Positions 36,763-49,136 of a stretch of 64,000 bases of DNA are shown piece after piece. Numbering within the stretch: the stretch's first letter is position 1; every line of letters starts with the position of its first letter. The stretch is from the NCBI RefSeq assembly GCF_028453695.1, contig NC_135781.1:7700779-7764778 (forward strand), written 5' to 3'. The position numbers and the translations under genes were made by a program. The notes beneath the pieces were generated by a model that did not search any database, had not been told where the DNA came from, and saw nothing but the letters and a program-made list of their open reading frames with translations. The stretch comes from Augochlora pura. Its lineage: Eukaryota > Arthropoda > Insecta > Hymenoptera > Halictidae.

Positions 36763-38689
36763 ATTGATTCGATGCCCCTTTGCGTTCGTTCCCCGATATA
36801 TCGCGGACGGCTCGCGTCTATTTTACATAGGTGTCTTTGATAGTAGTTATTTACGTTTCTTCAGTCATTCGACGCATTTCGGCGAGACTCTCCACTTCAA
36901 ATACTTTGCCTTCCGAGGTTATTCCATTTTTGTTCTATTTCTATCGTAGGTTAAAATAGAGGGTATTTGTATTTATTTTTCATCAGAATTGTCAGAATTA
37001 TAAATGATTGATTAAAATTGTTGGACTTTTGTGGGAAATAGAAGAGGCCGTTATACACTTAGCTGCCTCGATATATTTTCGAGATCAATTTTATTAGGTG
37101 TTCTATCGATCACACTGGGTGTAGTTTTCTGACAATTGTTATTAAATTTCCTAAAGTGACTATTTTGACCTAAATCATAGGAGAAGTATTTCTAATGTAA
37201 AATTACCATTTCTTCATGACGTGTATACACGTCGCACGTAGCCAACTAATACAGAAAATATTTCGATGTTTGCAAAACAATCTGCGAAATTATAACATTT
37301 GTTAATAATGATTACACATTATTATTTCTTCTATGTTACGTAATTGCAACACGTTCAACGGCAGCTATGTTATCATTTGCACGGAAAAATGTTAGATTTC
37401 TGTTTGCATGCGAAAGCAAAAGTATGACGCATGGTGCACCATACTTTCCACTTACCTCCTTTAGAATAGCCCTGTAGGGACTCAATACACTGCTAACGAC
37501 CTGGGCATAAGTTTTCAAATGCTGTTGAAACTTTCTTTGCCTTAATACCGTTTAGTTTCCGGACTGGTGTTCATCTAAGTTTCACGCGTGGAACGAAAAC
37601 TTCTTAATATTGATTGCAATTTCGAAAGAAGTTAAATTGCGAGAATCGAGAAACAATCTTCGGGCGATTTGAACGATCAACGTGTGGATTCGTTAAAATC
37701 CATCGATCCTTATATTTTATTGGGGTTTAATTAAATTTCCCGCATTAAATGATTGATCGAAAACTAACGGCATTAGAATAGAATGGCCGAATATAATTTC
37801 ATCCGCGTGCAAATTGTAGCTTCGAAATAGATGATTTCATTTGCGTTGGTCAAATTGCTCGTTCTGTTATCGATCACGATAGCGGCGCGCACCGGACCAT
37901 TTAGTCTCAAAAACTGGCCAAAGGTTCGTTTAAAAAGTCTTTCTGCAGAATATACGAATATTGATTTCTGAGGTAATTGAATGTATAGAAAACAATATTT
38001 CAATGCCTTTTTATTCGTTTCCTGATGTTATGCCTTTTGTCTAAACCAGCTCTGTGATTACTGTTTACATATTCGTGATTTTTCTGTGTCGCAAAGAAAT
38101 CATTTCACTTCAGTTCTGGTTAAATACTATGTTCTATAGTATCTACGTTTCTGTAACTAGTGAAGAGCCTTAAATTTCGCAGAATTCGCATTGAATTTAA
38201 CTATACTTCCCAGTAAGTTCAAATTCGATGTCATTAATTATAGTACCATTTTCAGTTTATGGTATAAAATTAATTAGCTTCTACGCTTATAAAAATTTCT
38301 AACCGCTTCTGATGAAATCATATTTGTATGCTCGATTAAAAAATAAAAGAAAAATAATATAAACGACTGTATAGTATTTATAAATAATTATCACGGTATT
38401 TGTGAATTTCTGTGGGAAATTGCGGTAAGTAATGGCACTGTTTCATTACCAAGTTCTTTGGGCTGCAGAAAACGATTAAAATAATTCGATCTAGCTTTTG
38501 GGGCCAAATACACGTCCGCGCGGCATCGGCGTTAAATCGATGTTTACGGTGTAATCGGTTTTCAACGGACTTGGAAAAAAAATGAGGAAAATCCATTTCG
38601 TTGGAATGCCTAATAGCGCACGTCACCGTGAAATGTCACAATATAGGCGGCCGTAATGAATGGACAAGAGTTTCATTGGTGCCGGCGCT

Positions 38690-38780
38690 GTTCCCCGTGC
38701 AGCGAACGAAGAGTGGATCGGTCGGCACTCATCATTCACTGTCTGCTGCGAGTCAAGCATGCCGCATATCAGTTCTCGAA
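38690..38780 (+). repeat. Diverged local duplicate, copy B
   Basis: ATCATTCACTGTCTGCTGC followed by CGCATAT mirrors copy A at 36666-36762, about 2 kb upstream. The similarity is imperfect. A 157-codon frame overlapping here has no recognisable domain. Confidence 0.45.
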
Positions 38781-38899
38781 TACCTTTCGGTCTTCCCTTG
38801 GACGCTGTTACAAATCTACCCTCTCGTCCTGCCATCCGCCCCTCTCCCGCCCCCCACCCCTCGAGATGCAAACCGATTCGATTTCAATTTGTACGACCG

Positions 38900-41800
38900 A
38901 ACGTTTTTGACTTCCCGAAACGAGCGACGAGCTCGCCCATTCTTTCCTCAATCAGTCTTCCCCCGCATTTACCGAACAGAAGCGATCGATCGTTCGCGAT
39001 TCAAATTTTTGAACTTCAGTGCGCGTGGTACACTACCCGACTATGTTTGGGTAATCTCTTTGAATAGTGCGTAAGTATTATATGCTTCTTAATCAGTTAG
39101 CTGTTTTTGACGAGTATACTCGTTCCTAATAAATGGCAAAATTCTGTGTTATGATGATAATAGAATCACAGTTGAAAAATTAATATTTTTTAAAATTAAT
39201 TAACAGTACAGAGATTCCTATGTCAACTGTTACAAGCGAAAGTGAAATCAAAATGGAGCAAAGCCTTAAATAAAAAAATATTACTCCTTGTCTTCGGATT
39301 ATTTTTTCATCTTGGATATGTCGGTCGTGACACAAGTTTTATATGTCGCTGTCAACATATTTTTGTATGTAAAGAATTTACTTGCTATTCGTGGTTCCTC
39401 TGAGACTATTGCTTCTTGACGAGCACTATACTCTGTAATATCTTTATCCGAGCTTACAAGGAAAATTTGAATAATACATTCTGCTCACTAAATTATTATT
39501 GTGCTCTGAATTATATGTATGCCAAAAACTTCATCGAAATCGATCGACTACAATCCAATTTGGGAGCACTGTAACACTATTCCCAGATGAAATTCAACTA
39601 ATTTCAGAACATAAGAAATAATCTATAGTTCCAAATTTGATACGCGTCCAATTCGCGTTAGTGCAGTAGGTCAGATCAAGAAAATAATTCTCTAATTGAT
39701 TGGATCTAAAACCGGACTGCTATAGGAACTTGAAATTCTGATTCTATCGATTAAGAGCGGAAGAACTGAGATTGAACGTAGAAACTCAACACTGAGCAGC
39801 GCTGCATCTATACATAGATATACCCCGTACTCAAAGCAATCTGATCCATCTGATCCAAGGTGTCCAGTCCTGAAACCTAGTAGATTCATGAAGATTCACT
39901 TGACACCCGTTGAATGCAACCACGACTGGCACCTCTAAGACCCATCGATTAACCTCGGCAACCTATAAACCTAACTGCAAGACGATGCACTCCATACCTG
40001 AGGATCTCTAGACTCCAGAAGTCGGTTTTCACAAGCAAACCACTTGCATTTGAGACGCAAGTTTCAGGAATCCCGGATTTCAGGACCTATACACACGAAA
40101 TCCTAGAAGATTTAGGCTTTCAGAGGTTTACAGGAACTGGGATATTAAATTTTCTTTCCAGAACCGTAAAGTCGAGGCCTTGTCGTCTATCTTTGCAGGA
40201 TCGTTGACAAAAATCTTGGAGTGTACGACAAAGTCTATCGAAGCCAACGAATCTATCGAGTCTCCCAGAATGGATTACTTTTTACTAGGTCTCATTAAAA
40301 AGTTCCTTGACTTAACTTGATGATCCGATTATGTTAATTAAAAAGGAAATTACTTTCAGTAGTAGAAATGTTCTAGGATAACATACAATAGAATGATTCT
40401 CTGTTAACTCAATCAGAATCTTTTCGTTTTATTTGAATCTCCTATCTTGATCTAATTATCCAATTTCACAATCTCTAAAGAATTAATTTTAAATAATATC
40501 AGAGATGAGTGCGATGTTCATTAATACGTCGACCATTGTTCTACAATAGATCTGTCATTTATTATTCTACATTAGATCCGAATGTGAAAAGTCACTCCAT
40601 TCTTTTTTAATTCAATCTGAATCCTTTCGTTTTAACCGAATTCATGATCTGATGCTTTGATTTGATCCTGACATAACCAGACTCGAATATAGCATTTTCT
40701 AACAGCACAGATCCGTCCGATATTTTTGCAAGCATAGAGGTCTCGTAGTTCAATGGTTTTTGAGTGTTCAGAGCAATGCGCGGCACGCGCGTCGTCGGTT
40801 CGGATCGGAAATCGCGGGTCGCCCGATAGTGTTTCACGGGGGTTTTGTTAGGAGATGACAGGAACGAGCGTGTTCAATTATTCGACGCCGGCCTCGAACA
40901 CTCCCAAAGTATAAAGATTAAACGCACGGCAGCAACGCGGGTGATCCCGTGCTTCCGGTTGGCCTTTATTGTTTGAGGCAACAATGGTCCATGTAGATGT
41001 CCTGTCGCTCGTAAAGCTTTGCGTTCAAACTGTGCCTCGAACGAAGCAAAGTGTTCGAATTTTTTCCTTTCACGCTCACCTCCCCCTCGCCCCTTGTCTC
41101 TTAACCGGCCCCCTTTATTGGCGGGCGCAGAGAATGTTTGCGTTGCATCGTTCCGCTTGTGACATTGATGAATTTTTTCGAGCGAGATCGAAAAGGCGGA
41201 TGCCCGATGAAAGATACGCTCATGAGTCCATGGGTCGAGCTCGACTTCCTTCAGAGATATTTCCGTTTGTAGAAAAATGGTTACCGATTACTATTCCAAT
41301 CTTCATTGGTTGTTCTATGAAAAATCGATCGGCGAACTATTCTCGAGGTGAAATAAAGATAAGATTGTTGCAGCCGTTTGAAAATATATATGTGTTGATT
41401 GGAACGGACGATGACTTTAAGTATCGGATTATAAATTATTTTATAGTACTTCGTTTAATTTTGCATAATCTTTCATATTGATATATGTAAAGAACGGTGT
41501 CCGAGCAATTTACGTGGCGGATTTTGGTAGATCACCTCGTACATGTAAATGATTTTCTCATGAGAATATGAACGAATTTTTTATGCTCCGAAGATTTCAG
41601 CCAAATGTTTTATAAATTCTTATAATAACCTCCCGGTACGATAATCAATAACTTTTCTTAGTATTTTTCCACTTGCCAGTGATTTTGTACCATCCTCCGT
41701 CCATTCGCCACCTTATTACGATCTCGTCACCTTGTTAATTCTTTACGACTTTAAGATGCAATATCTCGTCGATGGATTTTCTAGTAAATCGGAAAACGGT

Positions 41801-44250
41801 ACATTTTTCATCTAACGTGCCCTATACAGCCGATAGCGCGTGGCAACTTGACAAGCCGGTATCCAACGCGGAAGAATGGCGCGAGAGAATTGATCGATTA
41901 TATCCCGTGTGAAGATAATTTCTTCGATTTAGAGAAGAACACTTATCGGACGCTTTCCGCGCCAATGACTGCCATTAGCGGGAGATTTATTCCGCTTATA
42001 TGACTCTGCGAAACTTTTTCAGAATCGTTAGTAGTCCCGTCCGAAAAATTCTCGGATACGGTTTATCGGCGATGAATCGACACGAATTGGATGGTTTTTC
42101 CGTCCGCGGATCGACTCGAATCGATCTGCTTATAATCGTTCCAATGCCGTCGGAGCCGCTGCGCCAACAATCTCTCGCCACAGCGACAAATATTTTAAAA
42201 TCTTTTAATTGGCGTTATTTGAACGGTCTTTGTGAAAGAAACTATTATTTTTTCCAACCTCCAGTTCTCCATTAACGGTGTTCGGAGGGGAAGGAAGGGG
42301 GGAGGGTCTTTGTAGATATTTGCAATTGTTATTTCAGCGTTAAACGAGTCTTGTCATCGACACATGTTGCTCCGATTTGTATGTACCTGTACATTGTTAC
42401 TCGCGCCATCGTACAATTCGTGGAATCCTCTTTATTTGCCCCGGATCAAGGGATGACTGTTCCCACCCCTCGCTCCTCCCCACACCCGCCCCCCTCCCCC
42501 CCCTTCGCCCCGTGTCGACGCGTTACCTTATGAAATTTTCATGTTTCGACGCGCTGGGGGAATACTCGCGCCATATACGTTTCCAGTGAATCCGAGAGGT
42601 AAATGTTTATACGGGCGTTCCTGGAATGCGTTTAATCCTTGCTGTTTAGCAAACGCGTACGTTCGGGCGCGGGAGAATTTAAATTAATCGCTTACGAGTG
42701 TCTACATATGTAAATGTTAAATAAAATTCGAGATGTCTGTGTTCCTTGGAACGCGATACGATTCACGGACGTGGCACCGTGCCCTCGTTTTAATGCGTTC
42801 ATTAATTAGCGGTTGACATTTGCCGTTTTGCACGGTGATAGTAATGACGTTGTATATTCATTTGTGTTGTACGCTTTGCGAAGAAGCCGTTAACACAGAA
42901 AGTCTCAACATTCTATTATAAGAGGTTTATTAACAGACTCGTGAATGAGGAAATTTTGTCTAAGAGAAACTAGATAATTTTCTGTTATATAAAAAATTTT
43001 AATCCTAGATTATATTAACCTAAATCATTTAATTGATGTTTCAAATTATTGCAGTATTTAAATAATTTTTTTTTAAGAAATTGCAGAACTATTAGAAAAC
43101 TGTTCGTAGATCAAATGTTAATACAGATGGATAACGCAGTCGAGTTTTATTTCTTGTACAAGTAACTTTAACGTGCTTTCATGGTTGCTTTTTACTTATC
43201 AAAGAGTTCTCATCAATAAATTTTATCGATGTACATGTACACATTAGCGACATGCTAATAACGATGGTCGAGCAAGTGGTATAAGTCGACGTCTGATCAG
43301 CCTCGAATATTTATTCAGTACAACGTCATATTTCACGGTGGTAATTCTTGGATCATCGATTTTTTCATTAATTAATTCGTCTACCCGACAACCCTCTGTT
43401 GGAAAACAGTGGAAGGCAAATCGGATCCTAATGGATTAATTATTATCACGATGAAAGCGCGTTTCTTGTCAGGCAAAAAGTTTAAACTCCGTGAGAATTA
43501 TTAAGCGAGCTTAATAAGGTAATAATAGAACGTACAAAGTCTAAAAGTAATGAGTGGAACTTTCTTAAAAATTGTCGCCCTTAAAACCTTCGCCTCTGGA
43601 ATCTTTTTCACACCAAGTCCCGGTGGGTTGTACAAAATACAAAAGAACGATATTTCATCGAGAAACGTAAGTTAAAACGATTACTGCATATGTCCGAATA
43701 AAAGTGGGTCTTTTACCTTCTTGATAAAGCTTAACAAATGCAATTATGTTTTATACGTGATATTTAATGCAAATTGCATAAAAATATAAACAAGAAAAAC
43801 ACTAATAAAATGGATGTCTTTATATCAATTTTTTCACGATATATATTCAAATATAAATACACACGCGTTGCATCGATTATTTTTTACAACTTCTACGAGA
43901 TTATTAGCGTCGAAGAAGTTCCAGTTAGTTCAACCACGGAAAATACACGTTAGAACAAGGGATTACCGTCAACTAATTATTACTAGCAGTTTATAGACCA
44001 GGCAAGGTAAATACTCCCCGCTTCGCTATATTTGATACCGACAATGTTTCCAATCCCGTACACAACAAACACTCGACAAGATAGCAGTTTTTACACGGGC
44101 GTTCGCCGAGCACGGTCGCTTTTATCTCCGGCCGTAGACTTAAGGCTATTTCACAAGGGTGCGAGGTACGTGTCGACTTAATTTTCGACTGTGCCCAATC
44201 AGATTTAATTTTCTCCACGAGATTGCACTCCTGCGGCGAACGGCGAGTGC
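38900..44250. other. Non-coding DNA
   Basis: 39.7-40.3 kb is compositionally unusual (few long AT runs, many CAGGA and TGATCC words). 40969-41481 is a 170-codon frame with no recognised domain. A C-rich run lies at 42470-42510. No gene is supported. Confidence 0.35.
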
Positions 44251-44305
44251 GAGAGAGAGAGAGAGGGGAAGAAAGAGAGTGAGAGGTGGTGTATATATAT
44301 ATATG
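44251..44305 (+). repeat. (GA)n then (TA)n microsatellite
   Basis: GAGAGAGAGAG-type sequence followed by TATATATATATATG, immediately upstream of the 44.3-45.2 kb CpG island. Confidence 0.88.
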
Positions 44306-45250
44306 CACATATAACAAGAGTATAGGGTGCTCGGGGTACTTTCCGTCGGATCTCCGCCGTGAACGAGGGTGTAGCTAGCGGCTGCGGCGAAGAGATGGAC
44401 GGATTTGATACATCAACGGCGGTTCACGTGGGAAACGTAGTCTCGCCGATGGAAATCAAAAGTGAACGCGCGACGGATCCGTGGACGATGGCGGTGGTGG
44501 GGGGGCTAGGTGTATTCCGCTCGCCGTAAACCTGACACTTCATTTTTCCCTCGTTCTGCACCACCACTTTACGTCCCTTAAATCTCACCCCGCCTTCAAC
44601 CTCGTCTCTTTTCGCTCCGCACGCAGCGGCCCCTCCCTCTTCCTCATTTCCTCCTTCTTGCTTCTGTCTACCGAGTTCTCATCCCTCCGTGTGACGCCGT
44701 ATTACTTGAGCTATGTAAATGAATTTCGTTTAATTATCTGGGCGGCGGCGCGTGGGCGGGCGAGGGACGAGGGACGAGCGCTAGTTCCCGGAGGACAGAG
44801 GACGAAGGAGAGGGCGGGCGGAGCGCGGCATCGCTTCCGCTACAGTTAAAGACTACCCCTGAATTCACCGCGACTTTGCTAGCTTTAGAATGTCTCCTAG
44901 CCGCCCGCTCTCCCCATTCCACCCCCCCTCCCCCCCTCCCCGCCCCGCCCGCTTATACATCCGCACTAGAACCTCGCGCCACCTTTGTGTCCCGGTACCC
45001 CGTCGCGACGCGCTCGTACGTAGAACACGCGAGCAAGGATGTGCCGCGTCGTCTTTCTCTCGCTCCCCTCGACGGGAATTGTAGGCGTCCCACTTTTAAT
45101 TGTCGAACAACGATTTCCACGGCGCGACGTAACTTCGTTTACGTTCCTTGAACGACCCCGGCCTGCTCCGGGACGAGCGCTACTGTCAATTTCTGACGAC
45201 GCTTTCGCGTTTTGTCCCGTTTATTATCGCGCCATTCAACGGTAATCGCG
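44306..45250. promoter_or_regulatory. CpG-rich island, possible promoter region
   Basis: Strong CpG content over about 900 bp, preceded by a TA-rich tract. It includes CACGTG near 44424, an octamer-like ATGTAAAT beside TTTAATTA near 44715-44737, and long C-rich runs near 44925-44950. Frames are long in several registers because stops are rare. I infer regulatory or first-exon sequence. Confidence 0.35.
44395..44529 (+). CDS. Candidate first coding exon, unknown protein
   Basis: ATG at 44395 has a favourable context (GAGATGG), and the frame reads about 44 residues beginning MDGFDTSTAVHVGNVVSPM, then EIKSERATDPW. IKSE fits the SUMO-acceptor pattern (hydrophobic-K-x-E) often seen in transcription-factor N-termini. 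The frame is also open for roughly 20 codons upstream. The TAA at 44527 overlaps a possible donor, CC|GTAAAC, at 44526, and a second possible donor, CTAG|GTGTAT, lies near 44509. I do not recognise the protein. It may be the first exon of a gene whose other exons lie outside or are unrecognised, or simply a stop-poor frame in a CpG island. Confidence 0.22.
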   Translation: MDGFDTSTAVHVGNVVSPMEIKSERATDPWTMAVVGGLGVFRSP

Positions 45251-47399
45251 GGACTAATTTGACGCCTCTCGCGCGCAGCACGAAAAATCTTTTTGAACAC
45301 GTCGACAGTTTCACTGTTTCCTGCTACCGCTGCTGGATGCGCCGTTTAGACGAGCCGAGGAGACGCGAATTATTGTTCCGCTTCTCGTCGCAATCGCAGT
45401 TCGCAGAGCTTAAGAGGAATTTCCTACTCTTTCAAGTGTATCCGAGTTCTTTAGATATGTTGCTCTGGAAAGCTTCAGATGTTTCTTTGATTTTAAAGAC
45501 TGGTCATGAATGAATAAAAAGTAAGGTGAAATTTAAGGAAGTGTTTCGATGCGTCAGGGTAACACCGATTTTTAACTAGTTTTTGAAATATATTTTTATT
45601 ATAATATATTGAGATAACTGAATGCTGCTAGGATTTCAATGATACGAGAGAGTTGAACTAATATTTTTTATGGTAAATTTTAATTGTTTAGCTTCAGTCT
45701 CGTCAATTAAATTTCAGTAGAAACGAACATTCGAATTTATTTTTGCTCATTGTAGATCAGATATTAGATTATAAAAATGACAAGAACCAGTTCTGGTTTA
45801 CAAAAAAATTTCGCTTGATAAGGGTGTTAAAAAAGCACTTGATTCAAATGTCAAAAAGGTTTCCTTTATTCATTAAAAAATTGTTTTCCGATCCATAAGA
45901 ACATCTCCAGAATCTCAGTAATTGCCAATCAGAAGAAACCGATAATTTTCCAAAGTTACCGGGATCCTTTATTGGATATTCAAGTGCCGCATTGTTACAT
46001 TTATACGAAGTCTTTACGCTTTAATAAAATATGAGAGATTCCATTAAAATGATTATTATAACGTGGTAGTCTTCCGCAGCTGAAATGTTTCTCGACACGT
46101 AGCTCGGATGCGCAACCGCATCGATTGAACGATCCTCAATTTATGGTCGGGGAACGAGTATGCCCATCGAATAGAAGTTAGTTTAGGAACTATGCGGATA
46201 TTAAATCTCGACCAGCAACGAGCGCCCTCGACTTTTTCGCTTCTGTCTTCTCGGTTTCATTCCGCTTGCATATACCGCGGTGGTCCCCACACCCCTAATC
46301 GGCAACGCCGCGGTTGTTCCTACACAGTCCACGTTGGTTAAGATTAGTTGAAGTTGCATGAACTTCCGTGGGGAGCATGAAACTATGCATAAAGCGGTTA
46401 TATCAGCGGCAGATTTTGCGCGTTATACGGATCTAATCGAAATTATAACGCGAGATTTAAATTCCGACGATTACTATGCCGTTTATTCATTGAGGGGCTT
46501 CCGGCCGGAACTTCTCCGTACGATATTTCCGCGCGTGCATCAGAAAAGATTCTCTTAATCCCTAGGACCCGTCCCGCGAAGCTTACCGGACACAATACTT
46601 TGAGAGTATAATACAGAGGATAAAACACGGGGAAGTAAGCTGCTTATCATGAATTTCCTTTTCCGTTCGTCATAATCTGCGAGAGATCTTTCTGTTAGAG
46701 ATATTAATGTACATCCAGTATTAGAAAAGCACTGACGCAGATTGCTGATCACATTATAAGAACGAATCTTTCACACGAGCTCGGTCGACGAAGTTAGCGT
46801 GTTCCGGTATCACAGCAAGTGACTCCTGATACGTAATATATTAATCATTGTATTTCGAGAATCGTTTGAATGCTCGAGTGCCAATCAGTGTAAGTCCATT
46901 AACCCTAACATTGTTATTATAATTAAATTTAAAAAATTGATATTAAGTTTTAATGATTTTATCTTATTTTTTAGTTTTATTTTTTATAATTTTTTAAATT
47001 TTGTTTGCTCATTCTATGGTCGATATAAGTCAATCGATAAGATCAATATTGATTTATGTGACTAATTGCTGTGTTTATGGTTTGTTATCAGGCATAAAAT
47101 TAACTTTATATTTGTCAAATAAGACATATTATATTTTTGTATTATTTTATTTTGTTTATTTTTTAATAAAAATATTTAATATATTTTTTTATAAATATGA
47201 AGTTAATTATTCTGAAAATGAAGGCGCAGCAATTGAACATCTCGCAGTAGCTGTCTCCATTATTATAACGTATTATCGATATTGTTCGATAATAATTACG
47301 TTACAGAAATATTTGTCGAGAACGCTATCGATAGTCATACTTCGAGGGATTAACGAAATTCACACTCCCGGCGCAGTCAGCCAGATTTGACCGTACCGC
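45251..47399. other. Non-coding DNA, AT-rich towards the right
   Basis: 46.9-47.2 kb is very AT-rich; the 129-codon frame there is Ile/Tyr/Phe-rich noise. ATTAACCCTAACATTG near 46898 resembles a TTAA/CCC element end, but no partner end was found. Confidence 0.35.
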
Positions 47400-47668
47400 A
47401 ACGGGATGACTATAGTACCCGTTGATTAATCGCGATCCGTGATTACTTTCGGTGTGGCCGGGAGCCCGAACAAAAGGTGAATAGTCTTACAAAGCCGGTC
47501 ATTCATACGATCCCAAGTTGATCACTTGCGTGAATCCTCTGCCGCGGGCACGCGGTGTGTGTCGGCGGACGCGTCGGACTCGGCGGAGACCGACCGTCGT
47601 AGTGCATACATCAGCCAAAACGCGCAGGATATAGTAGTTTTAATCCGGAGCGGATGTTGTCCGGCGCG
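47400..47668 (+). promoter_or_regulatory. CpG-rich block ending in a strong splice donor
   Basis: GC-rich leader-like sequence ends at GGCGCG|GTAAGT (GT at 47669). An ATG at 47654 lies five codons before the donor, so this could be a first exon carrying a few coding bases or a purely untranslated one. No downstream exon is recognised. Inference rests on composition and the donor only. Confidence 0.3.
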
Positions 47669-48065
47669 GTAAGTAGCGCGTTAATGTCCGCTCGACGTAT
47701 TTTTATTAAAAAATATTTGCGAGGATTAGCAACGGCCACGCTTTCATTACTTGCAGCGAGCGCAAAGAGTCAAAGGGAACGCTCGAAAAGCGGGAATTCA
47801 TAGCCACGCCGGATCGAGGGAGAACCGCGCGTTCATGTATTTAAGCGCGACTGTGTCCATCGTTAGTGGTCTACGCCGGTTTTTCATGCCGGGGCTTCTC
47901 TATCCACCGGCCGGCGATACAGCATACGCGAAATACCACTGGATTTTTCTCTCGTCCCGTAGCATTTTTCAATGGCAATTAGTGTGTCTGGTAAGCACCA
48001 GGTCGCTGGACGTCCTATAGACACGCGTCCACCTCTCCGGAAACAGGGAAAAAATCCTCACGCCG

Positions 48066-48128
48066 CTCCGTGCCGTTTCGTGCCGTTCCCTACCGTTTCC
48101 TACCGTGCCATTTCGCGCCGCTCCCGCC
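48066..48128 (+). repeat. Short degenerate minisatellite, about 10-bp unit
   Basis: Repeated CGTGCCGTTTC / CTACCGTTTC words, five to six units with substitutions. Confidence 0.6.
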
Positions 48129-48249
48129 TGTTCGTTTATTTAGTCCTACAACGTGACCAACTTAACAAGCTACGGTGGTTTTCGAGCCGCCTCGTGTCTA
48201 TTGTATTCACTGGCCTTCGGGGAACGCGATCCTGTCGGCCATAGGTGAA

Positions 48250-49050
48250 ATTGGTCACCGAAATTCAATGGGTATCTCGAATGACAGTCGGTGTTGCATT
48301 TTCAACTTTCTGAGATAACACAGTTTATAGTTGGCGGATTGTAGCAATGGGGAAAAATCGATTTTTGTAACAGCAAATAGACTGGAAATATTCGTCTCTC
48401 ATCGTGCAAGTAAATTATAAAAACATTGGTTACATATGAAGATTACATAATTAATTACATAATAGATGTACCCAAATACTATTTAAAAAAACTTACTTGC
48501 CGAATAAAACTGTTTATAGTCGATTTACTATAAAAATAAGATTGGATTTGGATTTACTATCTAAAAATTATTTGGACGCTTTTAAAGTAGTATAAATATC
48601 TTTTTCATAACTCGACTGATTGATTTATATTTTAGGTCGCAGAAGGACCGGCGACTAGACGAGACTAAAATACTTTCTTTTTTCTAATTTTGCTATCACT
48701 TGGAATAACAAAGAAGAACAAAAAATTTTCCTCTTTTTCAACTTTTTTATTCCTTTATTTCTTTATCAAATCGCTAGTAATAGTAAAATTTAAAAAAGTA
48801 CGTGGTAATGGCACAATAAACTATTAACAAAACTCCAAGTCGTTTAGTCCAGTTTGAAAAAAGTTATCGCGTTCTAGATGGTGTTCGAACACTTTTCGCC
48901 GTGGCATTTTAATCGGGTTGGATGCACATGAATGTATTTCAGAGAAATGAATTGTTTAAAACATAAAAGCAACGCCTCTCGGGCGCTGCAATATGAGGCC
49001 AAAGTCTGCAGACCTTTTAGACGCGTTGGGAAATTAGGTAAGTCTGGAGG
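48250..49050. other. Non-coding DNA
   Basis: AT-rich, short frames only. A donor-like TTAG|GTAAGT lies at 49037 without exon context. Confidence 0.45.
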
Positions 49051-49052
49051 AT

Positions 49053-49136
49053 AGCGGCGTGGCTTTAGCGGTTAAGGCACGGCTGGCCAGTCTACGAATT
49101 TCAAGATCGTGGTTTAGGATTTCGCTCGACCGCGCT
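49053..49136 (+). repeat. tRNA-like sequence (Leu/Ser-type A box), pseudogene or SINE head
   Basis: TGGCTTTAGCGGTTAAGGC at 49060-49078 resembles the D-arm/A-box of type II (Leu or Ser) tRNA genes, with one extra base. GGTTTAGGATTTC at 49111 loosely resembles a B-box at a plausible distance. I cannot draw a sound anticodon or T stem, so it is not a functional tRNA. It could be an eroded tRNA pseudogene or the 5' end of a tRNA-derived SINE. Confidence 0.35.

Noticed and set aside
38601..39074. 157- and 135-codon overlapping frames
   Set aside because: Two plus frames and one minus frame open together in CpG/C-rich DNA; none resembles a protein family.
40969..41481. 170-codon plus-strand frame
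   Set aside because: No recognisable domain, mixed composition along its length and no start-context or splice support.
46898..46914. TTAACCCTAACATTG as a transposon end
   Set aside because: No inverted partner end found downstream.
47001..47390. 129-codon plus-strand frame
   Set aside because: Very AT-rich, Ile/Tyr/Phe-heavy; typical noise in such composition.
49070..49092. Resemblance of TAAGGCACGGC to miR-124
   Set aside because: Matches only the seed-like start; the rest diverges, and the context fits a tRNA-like A-box better. No precursor hairpin seen.
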